Source: Agapetus fuscipes (Eukaryota; Arthropoda; Insecta; Trichoptera; Glossosomatidae). From it: DNA of 64,000 nucleotides. The stretch spans positions 2,852,001-2,916,000 of the forward strand of contig OX637334.1 of assembly GCA_951799405.1 (NCBI GenBank). Direction: 5' to 3'. The position numbers were made by a program, and so were the translations under genes. A model generated the notes under the pieces. It was not told where the DNA came from. It saw nothing but the letters and a program-made list of their open reading frames with translations, and did no database searches. Position 1 is the first letter of the stretch; every line of letters begins with the position of its first letter. Shown here one piece after another: positions 10,651-21,012 of the stretch.

Positions 10651-11049
10651 TTGTTGGCAGAAGTTCCTTTTAATGTAGTATTCTAACGAACTAAAATATG
10701 TACATTGGATTGGCAAGTAAAATGAAGTACAAAACCAATGTAATTGCTGTTGATACGTAGTAATTCATCGTGAAACATAAAACCTTTCGTTTCATAATTT
10801 ACACTTGCATTTTCCTACAATCTATTTACATTACTAAACTGAGCATGTTCTGCACACAAGTGTTGTAACTCATGAAGACAAGCGGTTGTAAAGTTGTCTT
10901 GGATGGTGTTAACGAGCAGATGTGTTGAGAGCCGATATTAATGGTAGTGAATAGCTACTTTAAAAGATTAATCGATAATAAATACCCTAAACAAGTCTTT
11001 CGTATCTTTTGAATACATCAATTACTTTTATTTTTAAGAAATTATCACT

Positions 11050-11712
11050 CTCTTGTTAATGCAGTGCCTTGCTAGCGTTTGTCTCTGCAAGACTCCATCC
11101 TCTTGTAAAGGCAGTGTTTTTTTGTGCAAGCTTTTGTTCCTACTGGTCGTCATTTTATAATAAAGGTAGTGCCTTGTTGTGTGAGCCATTTTTTTCTGTT
11201 GGTCACCATCTTATTGTAAAGGCAGTGCCTTGTTGTGCTAGTTTTTGTTCCTACCAATCGTCTTCTCTTTTAAAGGCTGTACCTTGTTGTGGTAGCCATT
11301 TGTCTCTGTGGTTGGCATCCTCTTGTGAAGGCAATGCCTTGTTGTGCTAGCCATTGTTGTTCGCTTGTCGTCATCCCTCTATAGGTAGTAACTTATTATG
11401 TAAGTTTGTGTCCTTGCTGGTTGCTATGCTCTTATAAAGGCAGTGCCTTGTTGTGCAAGCTTTTGTTTCTACCAGTCGTCTTCTCTTTTAAAGTTGTACC
11501 TTGTTGTGGTAGCCATTTGTCTCTGCTGGTCGCCATCCTCTTGTAAAGGCAGTGTATTGTTGTTCAAATTTCTGTCCCTTTTGATCCGTACCCTTATCTA
11601 AAAATAGTGCCTTTTTGCGCTTGCCATTTATCCTTACTTTTCTCTTTGAAAAGCTGCCTTTCTTTTTCTATCTCTGCCTTTCTCTAGCAAAGGTAGTACC
11701 GTGTTCTTCTAT
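11050..11712 (+). repeat. Minisatellite, ~55-bp unit
   Basis: About twelve to thirteen diverged units of roughly 55 bp, each close to AAAGGCAGTGCCTTGTTGTG + CTAGCCATTTGTCTCTGCTG + GTCGCCATCCTCTTGT. Unit starts fall near 11062, 11119, 11168, 11222, 11277, 11329, 11385, 11440, 11493, 11551, 11606 and 11692. The strand is T-rich throughout. One frame stays open for five units (11069-11350), which follows from the repeat phase and is not evidence of a gene. Confidence 0.85.
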
Positions 11713-12169
11713 CCATATGTCACTACTTGACACATTTTTACGTACAAAATAAGAGCAAATGGACATAAACCCCGCAACTCTTTCCTACTTTATGAATACA
11801 ATGAGCGTGGGTAGCTAAATGACTAGGTAATATTAATGATAATATGCCCATACTTATATTAATATTTATTTATTTCGCTGCACCCTTTTTTCAACGCATG
11901 GTATAATTTCTTCCGGCTTAAAAAACTGGCTAGCGCATTAATATTAAATACGTGTGATACAATTTAAATACTTGATACAATTTAACATAATAATATCAGA
12001 TACCAAAGTATTCACTTTACTGAATTGTAGTTAACTGCAGAAAGAAACTAACTGTTTGTTCAGGGAATCTAAAATTATACCCTATGGACAAATGTTTTAA
12101 AGATCATTTTCCTTTTCTCTTTGGATACCATTTTGTTATATATCACGAATATGATTAATATACAATATG
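11713..12169. other. No feature seen
   Basis: AT-rich. A short GGACATAAACCCCGCAACTCTTTCC near 11760 looks like a lone R1 scrap; otherwise empty. Confidence 0.4.
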
Positions 12170-12300
12170 CTTGTTGTTTTTTGTGTGTTGCTATGACTGT
12201 TTCCAGCCGCTATTTCACTACGGGTGGCCAGTACCTCCACAGATGCGTCTCAATTTTGTTCTCATCTATATCTCTTACACATTCATGCATTACATCTCAT
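12170..12300 (-). mobile_element. LINE-2 3' end
   Basis: Minus strand GAGACGCATCTGTGGAGGTA + CTGGCCACCCGTAGTGAAAT corresponds to the last codons and 3' UTR of LINE-2 as seen at 48.15 kb. It abuts a SINE-B copy. Confidence 0.7.
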
Positions 12301-12590
12301 TTGTCCGGTTGATAACTCAGTTGGTAGAGGGCCGAGAGCTTAGGTTCGAATCCAACCAAAGGTCTCAGAAATGATTTCCTGTTTCGTTGCTTATTTCAAA
12401 CGCAAAAATAAAATACCGGCAAGCTTTACTCAGCGTACACAAGAAATGAGTACCATCCCCCTCGAGAAACACGCACTTCAACTGAAATGGTTTGCAAAAG
12501 GCTACCCCCATTTGCTATAAAAATACCGCTTCGGGATAAAACGCGGCAAGAAGTTACACTATATGTGAAGCTTAGTAGTGAAGCGTTCTC
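12301..12590 (+). mobile_element. SINE-B copy
   Basis: Head GTCCGGTTGATAACTCAGTTGG with a shortened anticodon arm, B box AGGTTCGAATCCA, diverged body, and end GCGGCAAGAAGTTACACTAT..AGCTTAGTAG. Confidence 0.8.
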
Positions 12591-12884
12591 ACTCCCCATA
12601 TTGTCATTGTACCTACATTCTTTAAATGTAAATTAAAGTAAGCAGTGAAAATGACGAGACTGTCACAGAAACACATCTTGAAAAATAATTGTGTTGTAAC
12701 AGTCGAAAATAATTAGATTTATCTTTCTATTGTTGGAGAATTTTGTTTAATGAGCAGAAATAGAATAAAAACATTCACTCAAATTATTATCGAAACAAGA
12801 ATTTTTCGAGTAATTTTATTTAAAAAATAATACAATATTTTCATCGTAAAGAATTTTCGTACAACATGCATTGTTTTACTTTTT

Positions 12885-13135
12885 CGCTTAACGGGATTGG
12901 AAGGCAGTGAGTTCGAGTCCCGGCGTATGAAAAAATATTTAATTTTTCAAATATGCTCTTTTCTGGGTTGAAAAATTTAATCTGCCTTTAGGTACCAAAT
13001 GACCGGTCACCATAGGCCCATCCAGACTTACACCAACTGGGCCTTTCTACAGCGACGACCAAACTCGCAGAGGGCTCTTGAGGTGCGATTCACACAAAAA
13101 CAGGGCTCTCTAAACAAATCATGCTAATTCAATTA
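12885..13135 (+). mobile_element. SINE-A copy, partial head
   Basis: It begins around TTAACGGGATTGGAAGG, with GAGTTCGAGTCCCGGCG, ACCGGTCACC and TTTCTACAGCGACGACC. The tail is GAGGGCTCTTGAGGTGCGAT plus CACACAAAAACAGGGCTC. Confidence 0.8.
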
Positions 13136-13142
13136 TTGTTAT

Positions 13143-13382
13143 GATTTTCCGTTACGGTGTTTTTACTTCATCTCCAAAATAATATACCGGCAAGGCTTAC
13201 TCAGCCTTCACTAGAAATGAGTACCAGCCACATCGGGAGCTGGGAAACCTCCACTTAAATTGAAGTGGTTGATGTAAGGCCAACTCCCTTACCAGTAAAC
13301 ATAAATAGGTTCCAATCGCCACATGTCAGCCCTTCGGGGAAAACGCGGCAAGAAGTTACACCTTTTGTGTAGCTTAGTATTG
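13143..13382 (+). mobile_element. SINE-B copy lacking the tRNA head
   Basis: It starts at TTTTCCGTTACGGTG and contains the paired block CCTCCACTTAAATTGAAGTGG and the 3' end GCGGCAAGAAGTTACACC. It directly follows SINE-A. Confidence 0.8.
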
Positions 13383-13987
13383 TTTGTTGTTATTATTAAA
13401 AATATTTTCCTCCCATGAATTTAACTTTGAATCGTTTTGTACTCTTTTTGGTAAGGTTAAAAATGTCAAATCTCATTTAATTTAGATCTTTAATTACGTA
13501 TATTTTAACTAAAATTTTGTAAACATTTAATTTGTCTTTTTTGATGAAGTTTGTATACAACGTCGTGCTGGGTCTAATAGGAAAACTGCCTGTCGCAACA
13601 TCCCCGGTACAACGTGAGCGCCCAAGGAATTGTGGAAGCGGTGATGCGCTCTAAGGAGTCCGCTGTAGAACAAACTGCAATATAAGAATGAAATTTAAGC
13701 TCAGTTTAAGAATGCCTCGAAATACGAGTACGTACACACAAAAGACGAAAACTGTACATTAATTATTTGGATAAGAAGAATGAAGAAAACACAAATGGAT
13801 GTTTTTAGACTAATTGCTTATCAAAAATATTATTTTTTCTTCCTTTATTAGGTTTGAATTTCTCGAGCGCTTTCGACGGTATTAACGCGATATTTTCAAA
13901 AGAATAACAAAAAAAAAATACTAGTTAAAAAATGAATCTTCACAAAATCTTGACAGAAATCCTAAATCCTTTTATTTGATCATCATT
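13383..13987. other. No feature seen
   Basis: Mostly AT-rich. The stretch 13560-13680 is more GC-balanced (GTCGTGCTGGGTCTAATAGG) but has no open frame I trust. Confidence 0.4.
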
Positions 13988-14322
13988 GGTCCGGTTGACA
14001 GCTCAGTTGGTAGAGTGCTTGCATTCCATGCCGTGAGCTCGGGTTCGAATCTCACCGAGGGTGTCAGCAGAAATGATTTCCCGTTTCGGTGTTTAATTCA
14101 AGCCTTAAAATAAAATACCGGCAAAGCTTACTCAGACTTCACAAGAAATGAGTACCAGCCTTCTCGGGAGCTGGGAAACCTCCACTTCAATTGGAGTGGT
14201 GAGCGTAAGGCCGGCCCCCTTACCTGTAAAAATAAATAGGTTCAACTCGCCACATGCGACCCCTTCGGGGATAACGCGGTAAGAAGTTACACTATATGTG
14301 TCGCTTAGTTGCGTTGCGTGGC
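13988..14322 (+). mobile_element. SINE-B copy, full length
   Basis: A well-preserved unit: GGTCCGGTTGACAGCTCAGTTGG, the loop ATTCCAT (anticodon position TCC), GGGTTCGAATCTC, AAGTACCAGCC-type body, and GGGGATAACGCGGTAAGAAG at the 3' end with a (GTTGC)-type tail. I use it as the reference copy. Confidence 0.9.
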
Positions 14323-14547
14323 GATTGGCACTACAACTGGATGTGAGTTTAAGCTTCCTAGACAAGTTGCTTCCAGCTTTCCCTATCCATCACCTCTTAT
14401 CACCACTTGGTCCTCTCAAGTTCTCGCAAGTCCCTTTCCATCCCATCGTCACTTAAGCTATAGTCTCCCGACACTTCTTCTGCCACTGGATTTTGTGTAG
14501 AAAGACATGTTTAACGTACCTACTTGTTTCGTTAAAAATTTCTGCAG

Positions 14548-14696
14548 CGGACTTGGTTAATTTTGGTCAGTTTCATAGTTTCATCGAAATCCAATTCACC
14601 TTCACGCTGAAGAAGCTCATCGCAGATATGGGCGAAATAACCGGAAAATCCAGCCCCTACAGAATGCGGCAACAAACCCCAGAAAGCAACTATCCA
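14548..14696 (+). CDS. Candidate second exon of the secreted-protein gene
   Basis: An acceptor TTAAAAATTTCTGCAG precedes an open, GC-enriched stretch. Exon 1 (4002) ends with one spare base G. This exon supplies CG first, making GCG (Ala), then continues A-D-L-V-N-F-G-Q-F-H-S-F-I-E-I-Q. It runs on through TLKKLIADMGEITGKSS and RMRQQTPESNYP. Phase, composition and orientation therefore agree. The 3' limit is uncertain: CCA|GTATCA at 14697 gives phase 0, while ATAG|GTACTA near 14739 would add an AT-rich extension. No cysteines and no recognised domain; 'K-K' could be a processing site but this is speculation. It could also be an unrelated or chance open frame. Confidence 0.4.
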
Positions 14697-15394
14697 GTAT
14701 CAAATTTTGATGTCTTTGGTGCTATGCAAATTTTGATAGGTACTATTCGTACAAAGAAAAACTCAGTTATTGCAAATCAACAAAATGATATAATTTTTTT
14801 GCAATTTATAGATGAACATTTCGTACAACGAATATGAACCTAATGTTGAGGTGTTGCTGCTATTGCTTACATTCATGGACATGAAAAAATCTTGTCACTG
14901 ACGAATAACTGATATACTTTTCCCCGGTGTTACGAATAATTCAGATTACGAGCATCGAATGTTAAACTTATATTGAGGTTTAATTGTACTCTTCACAAAA
15001 GTGTAAGTGCATCGCATCCAACGCAAGAAAACAACCGCTTAGTACGCCCTAATAACCAAAACCTCAGTATAAAACATTACCTTGCGTTTTATAAAAAATG
15101 CTTGGCAACTAAAACGCTCACTCTGTGCGCTGTTTTAGTTTCCATAGAGTTTTGGTGAATGCTAACGTAAGGTTGTACAGGTACTTGGGGGTATTGACTA
15201 ACTTTTGCTACATCACGATGCACCCATTTACCTGCAAGAGGTGGCAGAACCATCTAGTTGCAAAATAATAAACACATTTGCAACGTGCGAACTTTCAAAG
15301 CATCGTAAATCATTGTAAAATAGTCATCCTGACGTATAAGTTATTTTCTCTTTTTGTCTTGAGTCTAATTGACATTTTCGTTTATTATTTACTT
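14697..15394. other. No feature seen
   Basis: AT-rich. Frames at 14973-15158 and 15278-15505 are open but show no motif and ordinary composition. Confidence 0.4.
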
Positions 15395-15633
15395 AGGGCC
15401 TGTTGCACCAATCTCCAATCAATATTTGATTGGCACATCAAATTTGATTGCTTAATTCTGGTAAGGACCTCGGTTAAATATTTTCGGAAGTGGATGATAA
15501 AATGATGGAATTTGAACAGGATATATGATGTACATAATCTGATTTACGTATTTGCAACAAGTTTTTTTATTTGATGGGAGAAATCACACTTAAAATTTTG
15601 ATTTTAGTCTGATTGGAGTTTGGTGCAACAGAC
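15395..15633. mobile_element. MITE with GGGCCTGTTGCACCA ends
   Basis: The left end GGGCCTGTTGCACCAATCTC and right end GAGTTTGGTGCAACAGACCC are inverted repeats about 239 bp apart. The inner TCAATATTTGATTGGCACATC also has a related copy at 49.3 kb. Non-coding. Confidence 0.75.
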
Positions 15634-15689
15634 CCTTGCAAATTTACATTTTTCCAGACTTAATTGTAAACATAAACCTTTTCAAATGG

Positions 15690-15835
15690 TTAGGTTAAAG
15701 TTACGGTCGTTTGACATATTTACAATTATAATATCTACACAATACTTAAGGTAGTTCAACTTTTCGGATATAACACGAACCGTTATACTAACCGGAGTAC
15801 TTACATCATTCTCTGAGTTATAAGGCTCATGATCA
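15690..15835. repeat. R4 repeat fragment
   Basis: GTTACGGTCGTTTGACATAT..CGAACCGTT..ACTTACATCATTCTCTGAG matches the block at 56.40-56.64 kb and a scrap at 63.63 kb (CAAACGACCGTAATTCT). Confidence 0.45.
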
Positions 15836-15837
15836 TT

Positions 15838-15950
15838 TGAGATTTAGGTTTTTATGTTGAAAGTTCACTTGCAGCATGTGTAAGCGCGAACATACATGTA
15901 TGTGTATCTTTATGGGCATGCATTCAATATGAATCCAAAATTTTATAGGC
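15838..15950 (+). repeat. R1 3' half
   Basis: GATTTAGGTTTTTATGTTG to AATATGAATCC, including TGTAAGCGCGAACATACATG; truncated at both ends and joined to SINE-C. Confidence 0.65.
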
Positions 15951-15963
15951 CATTGTAATTTAG

Positions 15964-16228
15964 ATGTCGGTGTTATGGTCGAGGGGGCCAAGTGGGCTGA
16001 TCTTTCTAGCGTGTTTGAAATTCGTTGGATCAATCCCCGCCTGGGTCATTTGACCATGACTTTGACCCTGGTTCAACAGATGTTATTGGGTAAATACAAA
16101 TTAATAATTCATAAAAATAAACAATAATGAATTTTTAATTGATGATATTAATACCTGTTTCTGGCCAGGCAGAATAGGTTGGTGAATTGCATTCCTCTTC
16201 ACTAATCTATTTAAAAAAAAAAAAAAAA
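15964..16228 (+). mobile_element. SINE-C copy, full length
   Basis: The best-preserved SINE-C: GTCGGTGTTATGGTCGAGGG head, GATCAATCCCCGCC B box, GACTTTGACCCTGGTTCAAC, AATTTTTAATTGATGATATT, CCTGTTTCTGGCCAGGCAG, CATTCCTCTTCACTAATCT, ending in A15. The poly-A tail indicates L1-like or other poly-A-dependent mobilisation, unlike SINE-A. Confidence 0.85.
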
Positions 16229-16334
16229 ATGGAGATTATAGACAGAAATTGAGTCTTTTTCAAGCAAGAGTGAATGAATATTGTGAGGCTAGATGGACCT
16301 TTGGTCATCATTCATTGTTAAAGGCGTATCAATT

Positions 16335-16441
16335 CAAAACCCAACAAAGAGCATATTTGATGGTTTTTGTTTTTTTGAGAATAAATTCCACGACCTTCAG
16401 ATTACTAATCTGAAGCGTTAACCACTAGACTGTCGACCGGC
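16335..16441 (-). mobile_element. SINE-A-type head, variant
   Basis: Only the head and first body words remain. The minus strand reads CCGGTCGACAGTCTAGTGG, TTAACGCTTCAGATTAGTAA, TCTGAAGGTCGTGGAATTTA. A five-pair anticodon stem CAGAT/ATCTG encloses a loop whose anticodon position reads AGT, i.e. Thr. This supports a tRNA-Thr origin for SINE-A. The B box is degraded, so it is not a working tRNA gene. Confidence 0.6.
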
Positions 16442-17173
16442 AAATGTATCAAATATCAACTTGAACTCCTTTCTAAACGACAATGAGATAAAACCTGTAG
16501 GTTTGGTTTAATGTTCAGATACCTTAAATATTGGTCAATATCATTGTTGGTCAAAATATGGCTAAATTTACATTTGAATGAAATAATATTTAGTTCAAAA
16601 CTGACAGTGAATAACACTGAAATTTGTTGTTAAATTATGTACGTTGCAATTTTATGCAGAAATTTTTCTTTACCAATATTGTAAATAATATATTGTAGGC
16701 TTGCCTTGTAAGTCAATCGGAGTAAGAATATTGTGAAGTGTTTTATATCCAAGTACAAGAGTACATGTAAACTCGAGTAAAGCGTATAGCAAAAAATATA
16801 TATAGAGACTAAAGCAACGCTTCTATAGAGCGTTTTAATTTTCATTGATTATTTGGGAAAGTTAACGTTTTAATGCGGTTTCTAGTTGCGTTACTCTCTT
16901 GTACGTGCTGAAACGAGATTTAGTAAGCGAAGTTTACACACAAATTATGAAAAACAAATTGTCTAAAACGCTAAAAACAATGAACGAAATAGTGTGTTAA
17001 ATTTATGTTGGAAATAGTGCAATGAATGATAAAATAAAAATAATAATTATTGCCATAATTTTACTTGGGACATATTATTTTTTATATAAATATTTTCTTA
17101 GTGTTTTTTCCACAGTAGTATTAACAAAATGTGATAAGTGGGTAGAGTTTAAAACAAATGCATGAACAGTAGA
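16442..17173. other. No feature seen
   Basis: AT-rich spacer without repeat matches or a convincing exon. Confidence 0.45.
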
Positions 17174-17433
17174 TCTAATCTAATCTAATCTAATCTAAGT
17201 TGCAAGGATATGTTACATTGGAGATTCACATTACATGCATTCTCACAACCAGACACGTACAAGTTCGCGCTTGCACATGCCTCATGTGAACCTACAACAT
17301 AAAAACCAAATCTCAAATGGACATACACCCTGCAACTCTTGCCGTCCTTCCCTGAGACAGGGGTGACATTGGCAAAGTGAACCATTTTTACAGCATTGGT
17401 GGTCAGCCGCATACCAACCTATAAGTCAAGGAA
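17174..17433 (-). repeat. R1 copy, full length
   Basis: Four TCTAA units at its 3' tail side, then all R1 landmarks to ATAAGTCAAGGAACT. It is very close to the copies at 2072 and 21794, which form a subgroup with CACATGCC(T/G)CATGTG in place of the usual ACAAATGCTGAATGTG. Confidence 0.85.
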
Positions 17434-17481
17434 CTATCGAAAGCGCTTGGGCGTTGTATACCTCAATCAAAGTTTTTTTTT

Positions 17482-17622
17482 TGTTTTATATTAAATGCAT
17501 GCCCACAGACACGTGTTGGTTCGCGTTAACAAATGCATGTTTAGGTACTAGCAAATAAAAATCCAACCCTCAAATGAACATAAGCCTATGACTGTTTTTG
17601 AAACACCGGGAACTGGAAGGTT
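17482..17622 (-). repeat. R1 fragment
   Basis: ATTAAATGCATGCCCACAGAC through TTGAAACACCGGGAACTGG; lacks tail and far end. Confidence 0.6.
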
Positions 17623-18154
17623 TGTGATTTTGTCAGAATATTATATTAAGAAGATTCTAGCGAACGCTCACACCATCGAACAAAATTAATACAGGTATAA
17701 TTATTTGAGCACCTGCATCCACAGACACCTACACAAGTAAAAAACACACAGACACACAATCACATATTCGTAACAAAACTCATAAATTGTAATTGTACAC
17801 GATATAATCTATTGTCAACATGAAAAATAATTATATAGTTAACCTTATAAGATGCATAAAGCAAACCATATTATAAGATTATACTTACTCAAAGTATAAA
17901 AGAGCGTTGGTTTTATTTCTAAATGCTTTTCCGGCATCTGTAGCTGGAGCTTATGAATTGCGTAATAACACAACAGTCACGTAAACCAAAAAATATATGG
18001 AATATACAATAGCACATCTAGTGAGTGCTTTAGTTTGTGTGCATTTATTTTCTATTTGTAGGGTATTTACGCAATTGTTTATACTTGGCGACAGTGAAAT
18101 ATCACTAAACCTGACCTACCTTAAGTACGTTTATATTTTATATTGTATTCTATC
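17623..18154. other. No feature seen
   Basis: AT-rich, no repeat or exon recognised. Confidence 0.4.
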
Positions 18155-18667
18155 TATAATCTAAGTTGCAAATATATATACATATTAGCATTCAAAACTC
18201 ATATCAAATGCATGCCCACAAAAAGACACGTGTAAGTTCGGGCTTACAAATGCTGAATGTGTACATACAACCGACCGGTCCGTAGTCCAGGTGGTAACAC
18301 TTCGGACTCGTAACTGGAAGGTCGTGGGTTCGAATCCCGGCGGAGCACAAAAAATATACCATTTATATTTTCAAATTTGCTCTTCGCTGGGATGAAAAAT
18401 TCATAAACATTTACCAAAGACCGGTCATCAAAAGGTCCATCCAGCCTTACAACAACTGGGTCTTGCTTGAGAATTGGCGCTTTCTAAAGCGACGACCAAG
18501 CTCGCAGAGGGCTCTTGAGGTGTGATACACACAAAAACAGCGCTCACCAAATAAATCAGCCTAATTTAATTTTTTAATACAAATAAAACCAAACCTCAAA
18601 TGAATATAAACCGTGCAAATTTTGCCAATCTTCGCTGAAACTGGGTGACATTGGTAAAGTGAACTAT
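18155..18667 (-). repeat. R1 copy split by SINE-A
   Basis: The left part (18155-18272) and right part (18577-18667) read as one R1 when the SINE-A between them is removed. The 6-bp ATACAA flanks the insert (18265-18270 and 18577-18582). Confidence 0.8.
18273..18576 (+). mobile_element. SINE-A copy, full length, nested in R1
   Basis: GACCGGTCCGTAGTCCAGGTGG head, GTGGGTTCGAATCCCGGCGG, TTGCTCTTCGCTGGG, ACCGGTCATCAAAAGG, TTTCTAAAGCGACGACC. The tail is GAGGGCTCTTGAGGTGTGAT plus ACACACAAAAACAGCGCTCA. Flanked by ATACAA duplications. Confidence 0.9.
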
Positions 18668-18930
18668 TTAAGAGATGAAAATACGAGAATGAGACATTTT
18701 TATTATTTTTATTATGTCATTTGAAAACGAAATGGCTTGGATGGTTGAAGAGAGACACTAAAAAAAGTTGACCCTCTTTTTATCAAATGATAGGTACCTG
18801 TAGCTCCAAGGTTAAGGCGTCGGCACTCGCATTTGGGTTATTAAGACAATCGCAAGTTCAAAACCCGCCTGCGTCGTGTCCTATTGACAATAACTTTGAC
18901 CTTTGTTCAACAGATGTCATTTGGCAAAAA

Positions 18931-19194
18931 CGCAAAAAACGCAACTAAGCTATACATATAGTGTAACTTCTTGCCGCGTTATCTCCGAAGGGGTCGCTTG
19001 TGGCGAGTTGAACCTATTTATTTTCACAGGTAAGGGGGCCGGCCTTACGCCAACCACTTCAGTTTAAGTGGGGGTTTCCCAGCTCCCGAGGGGACTGGTA
19101 CTCATTTCTTGTGAAGGCTGCGTAAACCTTGCCGATATTTTTATTATGGGGCTTGAAATAAACACCGAAATAGGAAATCATTCAATCAATCGCA
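18931..19194 (-). mobile_element. SINE-B copy, headless member of a tandem pair
   Basis: It contains the SINE-B 3' part up to GAAATAGGAAATCATT, then CAATCAATCG, and is followed at once by another SINE-B. It shares private variants with its neighbour (CAGTTTAAGTGGGGGTTTCC, CGAGGGGACTGG, GATATTTTTATTATGGGGC), so the two come from local duplication. Confidence 0.85.
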
Positions 19195-19529
19195 AAAAAC
19201 GCAACTAAGCTACACATATAGTGTAACTTCTTGCCGCGTTATCCCCGAAAGGGTCGCATGTGGCGAGTTGAACCTATTTATTTTCACAGGTAAGGGGGCC
19301 GGCCTTACGCCAACCACTTCAGTTTAAGTGGGGGTTTCCCAGCTCCCGAGGGGACTGGTACTCATTTCTTGTGAAGGCTGAGTAAACCTTGCCGATATTT
19401 TTATTATGGGGCTTGAAATAAACACCGAAATAGGAAATCATTTCTGACACCCTCCACGGTGGGATTCGAACCCTAGCTCATGGGGTAGAATGCAAGCACT
19501 CTACCAACTGAGCTATCGACCGGACCTGG
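19195..19529 (-). mobile_element. SINE-B copy, full member of a tandem pair
   Basis: Complete unit with head TCCGGTCGATAGCTCAGTTGG on the minus strand and a short CCAC insertion next to the head (CACCCTCCACGGTGGGATTC). It shares the private variants of the upstream partial copy. Confidence 0.85.
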
Positions 19530-19846
19530 GCAATTTGTAAATAATAATTCAGTGAAATAATGATTTATTAATTGATCATGTTAGTACCTGTTTCTGGCAA
19601 GTCATAATAGGCTAGTGACTCCTCACAAATCTATGAATGGTCTCAGCGCCATACAAATTTATCTTTTTTTATAAGTATAGTAAAATTCAATCAAATCCAA
19701 GCATAGTCCAATGATTAAAAATGTGTTTCCATAGCAGACACATTTTTTTTAAATTTAATTACGGGGTTGACTGTTAGTAAACGTTCACGTTAAACAAGCA
19801 ATGTCACGCTGAAATCGATAAATTGTTTATTTTTTGCTCGACTAAT

Positions 19847-20454
19847 CGCTGCCTTAGTTCTTGTTTGCCGTATAGACCATAAGCCAATTTTACAGGAGCA
19901 ATGTTTTTGTGTTTTGTTATTTTAATTGACAAAATCATAATTCTATAACCTATTTTACTGAAAGTACTGTAGGTCTGGCATTATAATAATCCATACAAAT
20001 CATTACAATTTTACGTTTAATATTTAAAAAAAACGTTTTAAAATGGATATACGCCAAAGATGCGTAACGAAAATTACGTAAAGTGGATATACGGCAAAAT
20101 ATCGTACTTTGACTAGACGCTCGCGACAATCTTTTAGTAAAATACATATTATGACATACAACAATGTGTCGGTGTGACGTCATGCCCACGCGCGTCTGTG
20201 ATTGGCTTACAATTGTAGATGACGCGGTCACGCATGCGCCTCCAGCGTTTAGAGAATATACGGCACTCAAGAACTGAAATAAAATTTCGAACACAGAATA
20301 TCGTATGTGAAAATGTTGAATAGCTCGCACACATTTGAAGACCAATACGTATTTTTCTTAGCTCAGATTGTGTAGAATTTGATTCTTAAGACAACTGCAT
20401 TAAAAGGTCATATTTGACAAAATTGGTCTATACGGCAAACAAGAACTGGGGGAG
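19847..20454. mobile_element. TIR-1 element, longest copy
   Basis: About 608 bp. The ends are TTAGTTCTTGTTTGCCGTAT + AGACCA and TTGGTCTATACGGCAAACAA + GAACTG, inverted relative to each other. ACTAAT flanks both sides (19841-19846 and 20455-20460). An inner pair of words, GGATATACGCCAAAGATGCG and GGATATACGGCAAAATATCG, forms a short direct repeat. A minus-strand frame (131 codons) crosses the middle but has no transposase motif. I read it as a non-autonomous DNA element. Confidence 0.75.
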
Positions 20455-20660
20455 ACTAATGGCACACAGACAGACTACACGGAAGTTAGGACACAGTATT
20501 TGCAAGCGGCTTAGGAATGCTTATTGTGTGAAGAATATTCGTAGCTATCGATGTTTTGTAGACTCACACAAATACTGACCGTTCACTAATTTATTTGAAT
20601 TTAATTACAAATTTTATTAAAAAGCACAAGTGACTAAAACTCTTAAATAAGATTAGAAAT

Positions 20661-20750
20661 TTGGTCCGTAGTTGAGTGATGAATGTTTCGGACTTGTGAT
20701 TGAGAGAAAGTGAGTTCGATTCCCTGCAGAGCACAAAAAACATTTAGACA
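20661..20750 (+). mobile_element. SINE-A head fragment
   Basis: GGTCCGTAGTTGAGTGATGA..GAGTTCGATTCCCTGCAGAGCAC; only the tRNA-like part remains. Confidence 0.6.
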
Positions 20751-21012
20751 TAATACTTTCAATGTATAATCAAAGTTGCAAGCAACCTCCCACCCAGTTC
20801 ATACAACTCATGCGGAGTTGCTTCACTCGGTGAACAACATTACAATTTTTTTTCAAGTGGCTGAGGGCCTTCCCGATGAAGTTAATCAGCTAGTGTAACT
20901 CTATTCGTGTCAAAGAAAAGAAAGTCCTCCAGATCAGAGGCTATTGCATGACTCTAAGGAACCCCCCCTCCCCCGAATTTCGATGTTACTGAAGCTAGAC
21001 TGAAGCTAAACT

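Larger units (their letters stand above)
18790..19640 (+). mobile_element. SINE-C copy split by a SINE-B pair
   Basis: The head and middle (18790-18930) and the tail part (19528-19640: ATTAATTGATCATGTTAGTA, CCTGTTTCTGGCAAG, CTCACAAATCT) belong to one SINE-C once the SINE-B block is removed. Confidence 0.75.

Noticed and set aside
11050..11712. CRISPR-like array.
   Set aside because: Units are contiguous diverged repeats without unique spacers, in a eukaryotic context; it is a minisatellite.
17174..17210. (TCTAA)n tracts as telomeric repeats.
   Set aside because: They occur as 2-5 units at the tail of R1 copies only, and differ from TTAGG.
19950..20345. 131-codon minus-strand frame inside TIR-1 as a transposase.
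   Set aside because: No DDE/D motif or zinc finger, and absent from other TIR-1 copies.
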